This document shows, in pieces, positions 22,913-26,645 of a stretch of 26,645 bases of DNA. The stretch is from UBA12567 sp964598425 (GTDB lineage: Bacteria; Planctomycetota; Phycisphaerae; Phycisphaerales; SM1A02). The notes below the pieces were generated by a model that did no database searches, had not been told where the DNA came from, and saw nothing but the letters and a program-made list of their open reading frames with translations. The first letter of the stretch is position 1, and every line of letters starts with the position of its first letter. The DNA is taken from positions 1 to 26,645 of the forward strand of contig CAZRBV010000036.1 in NCBI GenBank assembly GCA_964598425.1, given 5' to 3'. Position numbers and translations under genes: made by a program.

Positions 22913-24289
22913 ATGGCTCGCGGCAATTCACACACACCAGTTGATCAGGACGCATCGGCCACGCAGCCCGAGGCTGCGGTTTCATCAGCCGCCGTCGATC
23001 GCCGTGCGCCTCTCGAGGGATCTGGAGGCGGCGGAACTCAACTCGGGATGCTGAGCGTGACCCTGATCTGGCTCGTGGTCGCAAGCCTTGTGGCCGCCAT
23101 CCTTCTGACCGTCATTGGCGAACGGCGAATCCGGGACCAGATGCAACGCGAGGCTGCGCTTATCGGCACCGCCACGATCGTGGCAGTCGGAGACCGCACT
23201 GCGCAGGCGGACGTTGTCTCGGCCCTGCGGGCCCTGAAGGCAGATTGGCCTTCAATTGATGCCATCGAATTCCAACGTGATGGTCGGCCCATCGCAATGA
23301 TCGGCACGGACGCCGCGCCCGCGGCCTTTCTCAGCACCGTGAGCGAAGACGGACGCGCCGCTGCCAATGTGTGGCTCAACTCAACGGCAGCGTCAATGCC
23401 GCGCCTCTGGAATACGCTGGCAACCCTTGCGAGTCTTGGCGCGCTCTTTCTGCTGATGAGCGTGTTCCTGGTGATCATGGTCGGCCGGCTCGTCGGACGC
23501 CCTGTTCGAATCCTTGAGGTGCGTGCTGGACGATTGGCCACGGGCGAGCTGGCCCCCCTCTCCAGCGACCTGATCGGTGGCGAGTTCAGCGCGATTGCGG
23601 CGAATCTGGAGACGGCCCGCGAGCGTATGGCGGAGGAGCGATCCGAACATGGACGCGTAGACGAAGAACTCCGTCGCACGAATTCATTGCAGCGCCTGAT
23701 GTTGCGAGAGCTGAACCATCGCATCCGCAACAATCTGGCGTCGCTCTCGGCGCTCGTGACGTTGTCACGAGCCAGCGCTGAATCGGTGGACGAGTTCGCA
23801 GCACGAATTGACCGCCGCATCGAAGGCATTGCCGCGGTGCACGCACTGCTCTCTGAGCGTCATTGGACGCCGGTGTCGGTTCGAGAGCTGTTGCAGCGAA
23901 TGACGCCGGCCGAGCACGGCGAACGCGTGACGCTCAGCGGGCCGGACGAGGAGATCGGCGCATCCCAGGCGACGCCCCTTGCAATGGTGCTGCAGGAGAT
24001 GTTCGCCAACGCGACGGAGCATGGGAGCCTGGCGTCAGGTGCTGGATGGCTCAATGTTCAATGGGACGTCGCTTTCGAGCCTGAGGGCGAGCATCTGGTT
24101 ATCACCTGGCGCGAGACCGGAGGCCCTCCACCGGACCCGTCAGCAGAGGCCGGAACAGGAACAACCCTCATTCGCGGTCTCGTGGAGGGCGAGCTGCGGG
24201 GCACGGTGCGCTTGTACCACGCGCCGGACGGTGTATCGCACCGCATCAGTATTCCAAGGTTGTCCCGTCTTCAGGATGGTGGAATGTGA
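22913..24289 (+). CDS. Membrane histidine kinase with HAMP and HisKA_2-type phosphoacceptor domain
   Basis: This sensor kinase has 458 residues from ATG 22913 (GTG 22886 is an alternative; neither has a clear ribosome site). A hydrophilic N-terminus precedes TM1 (LSVTLIWLVVASLVAAILL, about 47-65). A periplasmic sensor of about 100 residues follows, then TM2 (LATLASLGALFLLMSVFLVI, about 169-188) and a HAMP-like linker. The phosphoacceptor helix reads LMLRELNHRIRNNLASLSAL with His269, the form typical of the HisKA_2/HWE group rather than classical HisKA. The ATPase N-box is MVLQEMFANATEHGS; the G-box region (GTGTTLIRGL) is short. No response regulator is adjacent, so it is an orphan. Its end overlaps the convergent ubiE gene by 19 bases. 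Confidence 0.88.
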   Translation: MARGNSHTPVDQDASATQPEAAVSSAAVDRRAPLEGSGGGGTQLGMLSVTLIWLVVASLVAAILLTVIGERRIRDQMQREAALIGTATIVAVGDRTAQADVVSALRALKADWPSIDAIEFQRDGRPIAMIGTDAAPAAFLSTVSEDGRAAANVWLNSTAASMPRLWNTLATLASLGALFLLMSVFLVIMVGRLVGRPVRILEVRAGRLATGELAPLSSDLIGGEFSAIAANLETARERMAEERSEHGRVDEELRRTNSLQRLMLRELNHRIRNNLASLSALVTLSRASAESVDEFAARIDRRIEGIAAVHALLSERHWTPVSVRELLQRMTPAEHGERVTLSGPDEEIGASQATPLAMVLQEMFANATEHGSLASGAGWLNVQWDVAFEPEGEHLVITWRETGGPPPDPSAEAGTGTTLIRGLVEGELRGTVRLYHAPDGVSHRISIPRLSRLQDGGM

Positions 24290-25062
24290 GCGATCGTGAT
24301 CGTGCAGATGCCCAGCGTCTGTGGATGCTGGCCGAGCACGCTGAAGCCAGCGGCTTCGAGCATTGCCGCGAGCGAGGCGGGCTCTGCAAAGGTTGAGATC
24401 GAACGCGGCAGGTAGCGGTAGGCACCTGACCGGTCTCCGGCAAGAAGCCCGGCGGTCAATGGCATGATGTGCCGCGAGTAGCACGCATTGAGGAATCGCA
24501 GCACCGGGTTGGCAGGACTGCTGAACTCGAGGATCGCAAGTCGGCCCCCTGGCCGAAGCACCCGCGCAAACTCACTGACGGCCACGGCGGGGTCACCGAC
24601 ATTGCGAATTCCAAAGGCAATCGTCACGACATCCTGAGACTGGTCGGGCAGCGCGATGTCCATGGCGTCGCCCCGTCGATACTCGATTGACGGCGTGCTC
24701 GCCCGCTGCCTGGAGTGCTTTCGTCTCGCCACTTCAAGCATGGCCTCGGTAAAGTCCATCCCGAGAATGGAACGCGGCCCGGCCACGGCGAGCAAGGCGG
24801 TGAGATCACCGGTCCCGCAGGCCATGTCGAGCACATCATCGCAGGGCTGAATGTCGAGCAGTCGCACGACTGCCCGTCGCCATGCCTGGTCGCGCCACAG
24901 CGAATGCAGTCGATTGTTCAGGTCGTATCGCGGCGCGATGGCAGTAAACATCGACTCGACGCGGAGGGCCTTGTCCTTCGCCTCATGCGGATTCTCGCGA
25001 AGATCCTCCGCGGTCCACGCCGCCGAGGGTCGGGCTTGTTGCGTGGGCTTCACGGTGATCAT
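24271..25062 (-). CDS. ubiE: Demethylmenaquinone / ubiquinone methyltransferase
   Basis: This 263-residue SAM-dependent methyltransferase of the UbiE/MenG/COQ5 family carries out the C-methylation late in quinone synthesis. ATG 25062 begins MITVKPTQQARPSAAW and leads into VESMFTAIAPRYDLNNRLHS, the standard UbiE signature. The SAM motif is VLDMACGTGDLTAL (77-90). Further family blocks are IAFGIRNVGDP, LRPGGRLAILEFSSP and YRYLPRSISTF. A planctomycete would most likely use it for menaquinone (menG function), but that is inference. The open frame upstream to 25401 is antisense to the lipoprotein gene and is excluded. Its 3' end overlaps the histidine kinase gene. Confidence 0.94.
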   Translation of the reverse strand: MITVKPTQQARPSAAWTAEDLRENPHEAKDKALRVESMFTAIAPRYDLNNRLHSLWRDQAWRRAVVRLLDIQPCDDVLDMACGTGDLTALLAVAGPRSILGMDFTEAMLEVARRKHSRQRASTPSIEYRRGDAMDIALPDQSQDVVTIAFGIRNVGDPAVAVSEFARVLRPGGRLAILEFSSPANPVLRFLNACYSRHIMPLTAGLLAGDRSGAYRYLPRSISTFAEPASLAAMLEAAGFSVLGQHPQTLGICTITIAHIPPS

Positions 25063-25124
25063 GATACCCGGCCAGGTGATGTGATCGGAAGCCGGAGAAC
25101 GGACTGCCGGTGGCGGCGGTCTGA

Positions 25125-25130
25125 TAGACT
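25125..25130 (+). promoter_or_regulatory. -10 hexamer TAGACT, leaderless start
   Basis: TAGACT (4 of 6) is separated from ATG 25138 by seven bases (CGCTCGC). This is almost the same arrangement as TATACT plus six bases before GTG 10203, and predicts a transcript starting at or beside the start codon. Confidence 0.35.
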
Positions 25131-25137
25131 CGCTCGC

Positions 25138-25779
25138 ATGCGATTCGGAAAGAGCTTCGTTCTCGGGGCGTTGACAGCGGCGCTCACTTCGTGCGCCTAT
25201 GTCGACTACGCGCGGCACTGGGCTGGAGACTTTGCTGCGTCCTGCAGCGTGAAGCGGGTCGACGGCGGCGGGCATCTCACGATGCATGTTGCGACGCAGC
25301 TCTGCACGAGTGATCCATACGTGCACACTTCGCTCTGGCTTTCGGATCTGACTCTCGACGAATTGGCATCGGGGCAGCTTGAATCTGGGCAGATTCTGCA
25401 CGTCGAGATGTTGTTTCCACCCATGCCTGGCGAGACGCCAATTGATCCGGATGCTACGAACTTGTCGATTCGCTACATCCTCATCTCAAATGGCGAGGTC
25501 GGCATCTACGAGGGTGGAGGCTTTGGCTATCCCATCGGCGGCCATGAGCATGGCATGATGTCTCTTCGGGTTGAGCCATCGGGATTGGTCCTGACAGAGT
25601 CGACCGACGGTTTCGTGGATCTGCTTTCCCCGGCGCTTCTCACGGCGGTATTCACAGGCGATTGTGATGACGCGGCCGGGCACCGCTTTGCGGACGGCGT
25701 AGACCAATTCGTGACGAACACGTTTGGTCGAACGATGTACGTCCACGCGGGCACGGGGCAGGTGGCGGCGGACTTCTGA
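25138..25779 (+). CDS. Lipoprotein of unknown function
   Basis: This is a 213-residue predicted lipoprotein. ATG 25138 gives MRFGKSFVLGALTAALTSC with a good lipobox (LTSC, Cys19) and a following YVDYARHWAGDF. The rest is mixed beta/alpha with several Gly-rich turns (EGGGFGYPIGGHEHG). The opening after the Cys recalls small envelope lipoproteins with a YxxxRxxD motif, but I recognise no named domain. It is divergent from ubiE with 75 bases between starts, and converges on rplU with two copies of a 16-bp repeat in the gap. Confidence 0.75.
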   Translation: MRFGKSFVLGALTAALTSCAYVDYARHWAGDFAASCSVKRVDGGGHLTMHVATQLCTSDPYVHTSLWLSDLTLDELASGQLESGQILHVEMLFPPMPGETPIDPDATNLSIRYILISNGEVGIYEGGGFGYPIGGHEHGMMSLRVEPSGLVLTESTDGFVDLLSPALLTAVFTGDCDDAAGHRFADGVDQFVTNTFGRTMYVHAGTGQVAADF

Positions 25780-25792
25780 ATCGTACTTCTGA

Positions 25793-25824
25793 GGTATTCA
25801 GGACGAACGGTATTCAGGAGAAAC
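25793..25824. repeat. Two-copy 16-bp tandem repeat
   Basis: GGTATTCAGGACGAAC (25793-25808) is followed directly by GGTATTCAGGAGAAAC (25809-25824), 14 of 16 bases equal. The first ATTCAG can also pair with CTGAAT at about 25776-25781. It fills the gap between the convergent lipoprotein and rplU genes. Confidence 0.6.
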
Positions 25825-25827
25825 GGC

Positions 25828-26196
25828 TCAGTCGTCAGACTTCGCTGCAGCCTTCTTCCTGGCAGGCTTCTTCGCAGTGGCGTTGATTTCGCCGACGCGA
25901 ATCCGGAGCAATCGCTGCCTATGGCCGACTTTGCGGCGGTAGTTCTTGCGACGCTTGAACTTGATGACGTCGATCTTCTCGCCCTTGATCTCGCCAATGA
26001 CTTCGGCTGTCACGGTGGCGCCATCGACGTAGGGCGTTCCGAGGGTCGCGGGCGCCTCGCCCTCGCCCTTCACGGCGAGCACGCGGTCGAAGGTGATGGT
26101 GCCGCCTTCGGGGGCGTCATCACGAAGGTCGACGTCCAGAACGGCGCCTGGAGCAAGCTTGATCTGACTACCACTATCTTCAACGATCGCGTACAC
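25828..26196 (-). CDS. rplU: Large ribosomal subunit protein bL21
   Basis: This is a ribosomal protein of 122 residues that binds 23S rRNA. GTG 26196 follows AGGAG by seven bases. The L21 fold is plain: MYAIVEDSGSQIKLAPGAVL, then VLAVKGEGEAPATLGTPYVD, then VIKFKRRKNYRRKVGHRQ with the basic rRNA-binding loop. It is longer than the usual roughly 103 residues because of a Lys/Ala tail (KKPARKKAAAK). The common partner rpmA (L27) does not follow: the next gene downstream is the convergent lipoprotein. Confidence 0.96.
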   Translation of the reverse strand: MYAIVEDSGSQIKLAPGAVLDVDLRDDAPEGGTITFDRVLAVKGEGEAPATLGTPYVDGATVTAEVIGEIKGEKIDVIKFKRRKNYRRKVGHRQRLLRIRVGEINATAKKPARKKAAAKSDD

Positions 26197-26239
26197 GGCA
26201 GAGCTCCTTCAGAACCGCCCTCAGCGGCGGGAATCGGAC

Positions 26240-26245
26240 ATCATA
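26240..26245 (-). promoter_or_regulatory. Possible -10 hexamer TATGAT for rplU
   Basis: TATGAT (5 of 6) preceded by TG lies 43 bases before the rplU GTG on the minus strand, leaving room for the AGGAG site at the end of the leader. No clear -35. Confidence 0.4.
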
Positions 26246-26462
26246 CAGGAATCAGCGTGCCGACGCCATTGGTGGCCCTCAGGGGCACCTGGCATCTCTC
26301 GGGCGGATGCGGGCGAGCACGATGTCGCCATTGCGTCCACGAGGCACGGGGGCGGAACTTCACTGATTCGCGGCCACCCACCAATCTGACCGTCAAAGGA
26401 AGAAATGAAGATGAGAGGATCGCCCCCAGAGTCCGAGAAGGCCGATTGTTGGGTGGGTGTCC

Positions 26463-26527
26463 CCGATTGACACCCGATTGACACCGATTGACACGCCCGA
26501 TTGACACCGATTGACATCCGATTGACG
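26463..26527 (+). repeat. Six-copy CCGATTGACA direct repeat, near-helical spacing
   Basis: Copies start at 26463, 26474, 26484, 26497, 26507 and 26518, so the steps are 11, 10, 13, 10 and 11 bases. Five are exact CCGATTGACA and the last ends in G. A decayed copy (CCGATTGTTG) lies at 26442. Each unit contains TTGACA, the -35 consensus. The array ends 65 bases before the symporter ATG. A tandem activator operator is inferred from the spacing. Confidence 0.85.
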
Positions 26528-26579
26528 TCCCAAAGGCGGTCCTCAGAATCGCCCCCCCGCTCGCTTCCCCCTCCTCCGG

Positions 26580-26585
26580 TAGCCT
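26580..26585 (+). promoter_or_regulatory. Weak -10 candidate TAGCCT before the symporter
   Basis: TAGCCT is seven bases before ATG 26593, the same spacing as TAGACT before 25138. The match to consensus is weak (3 of 6), which would fit a promoter that depends on an activator bound at the upstream array. Confidence 0.2.
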
Positions 26586-26592
26586 CCCCCCC

Positions 26593-26645
26593 ATGTTCAC
26601 GCTGATCGATTGGCTCGTCGTCGCTGTGTATCTGGGCGTCGTCGT
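26593..26645 (+). CDS. Probable sodium/solute symporter, first 17 codons only
   Basis: ATG 26593 opens MFTLIDWLVVAVYLGVV and the window ends. The pattern, a short polar start then DWLVVAVYLG as the first membrane helix, is typical of sodium:solute symporter (SSS) family proteins. With so little sequence the call is tentative. The absence of a ribosome site (seven C residues precede the ATG) and the upstream repeat array are notable. Confidence 0.45.
   Translation, partial: MFTLIDWLVVAVYLGVV

Larger units (their letters stand above)
26197..26592. other. Divergent intergenic region between rplU and the symporter gene
   Basis: Nearly 400 bases carry no recognisable gene. From left to right they hold the rplU leader and probable -10, a palindrome GGTGGCCC/GGGGCACC at about 26274-26292, the CCGATTGACA array (26463-26527), C-rich tracts (C7 at 26552-26558 and again directly before ATG 26593) and TAGCCT at 26580-26585. 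Confidence 0.6.

Noticed and set aside
25063..25401. N-terminal extension of ubiE
   Set aside because: It is antisense to the lipoprotein gene and its promoter; UbiE similarity starts after ATG 25062.
26463..26527. CRISPR array
   Set aside because: Units are 10 bp with 0-3 bp between them, there are no spacers of 25-40 bp and no cas genes nearby.
26221..26600. Minus-strand frames across the CCGATTGACA array
   Set aside because: The translations are only read-outs of the repeat (CQSVSIG-type) and would run through the rplU promoter region.

Overview
The window is a gene-dense, GC-rich piece of a bacterial chromosome. It most likely comes from a planctomycete of the class Phycisphaerae. That placement is an inference from three things: a short PEP-CTERM-type sorting tail (2330-2869), a right-handed beta-helix protein ending in a dockerin-like DxDxDG pair of the kind common in that class (475-2302), and a set of lipoproteins and Gly-rich secreted proteins next to ordinary Gram-negative functions such as Kdo transferase. 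No plasmid, phage, IS element or CRISPR signature was seen.

Layout. 1-90: 3' part of tRNA-Gly(TCC) and a strong hairpin. 91-474: no convincing gene. 475-2302: secreted beta-helix protein whose signal peptide is out of frame with its body. 2330-2869 (-): PEP-CTERM protein. 3071-8995 (-): a run read valS > DUF1570-like lipoprotein peptidase > GNAT acetyltransferase > lipoprotein split by an in-frame UGA. 8981-10015 (+): TPR lipoprotein. 10003-10203 (-): 66-residue membrane protein. 10376-12685 (+): S41/PDZ protease. 12707-14775 (-): alpha/beta hydrolase and trpB. 14774-17872 (+): rsmD, CCA-adding enzyme, ClpP/NfeD-like secreted protein. 17892-18206 (-): FHA protein. 18357-21206 (+): waaA, thiL, tsaE. 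21182-21652 (-): Fur-like regulator. 21651-24289 (+): QTMAN/GTDC1-like glycosyltransferase and a HisKA_2-type histidine kinase. 24271-25062 (-): ubiE/menG. 25138-25779 (+): lipoprotein. 25828-26196 (-): rplU. 26593 onward (+): start of a probable sodium/solute symporter.

How the genes work together. There is a translation and tRNA theme (tRNA-Gly, valS, rsmD, CCA-adding enzyme, tsaE, the putative queuosine-tRNA mannosyltransferase, rplU). There is also an envelope theme (waaA, lipoproteins, S41 protease, PEP-CTERM and beta-helix proteins, histidine kinase). Genes are packed very tightly. Tandem genes overlap by 1-4 bases (ATGA, GTGA, TTGA, TGATG). Convergent genes overlap at their 3' ends in three places. 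In two divergent pairs the two ATG start codons overlap on a CATG palindrome.

The points most worth a second look are: the six-copy CCGATTGACA array with near-helical spacing before the symporter; the CATG head-to-head starts; the Fur-like protein that has lost its metal ligands; the bacterial QTMAN-like protein; and two genes that appear broken, one by a 4-bp duplication and one by an in-frame UGA.
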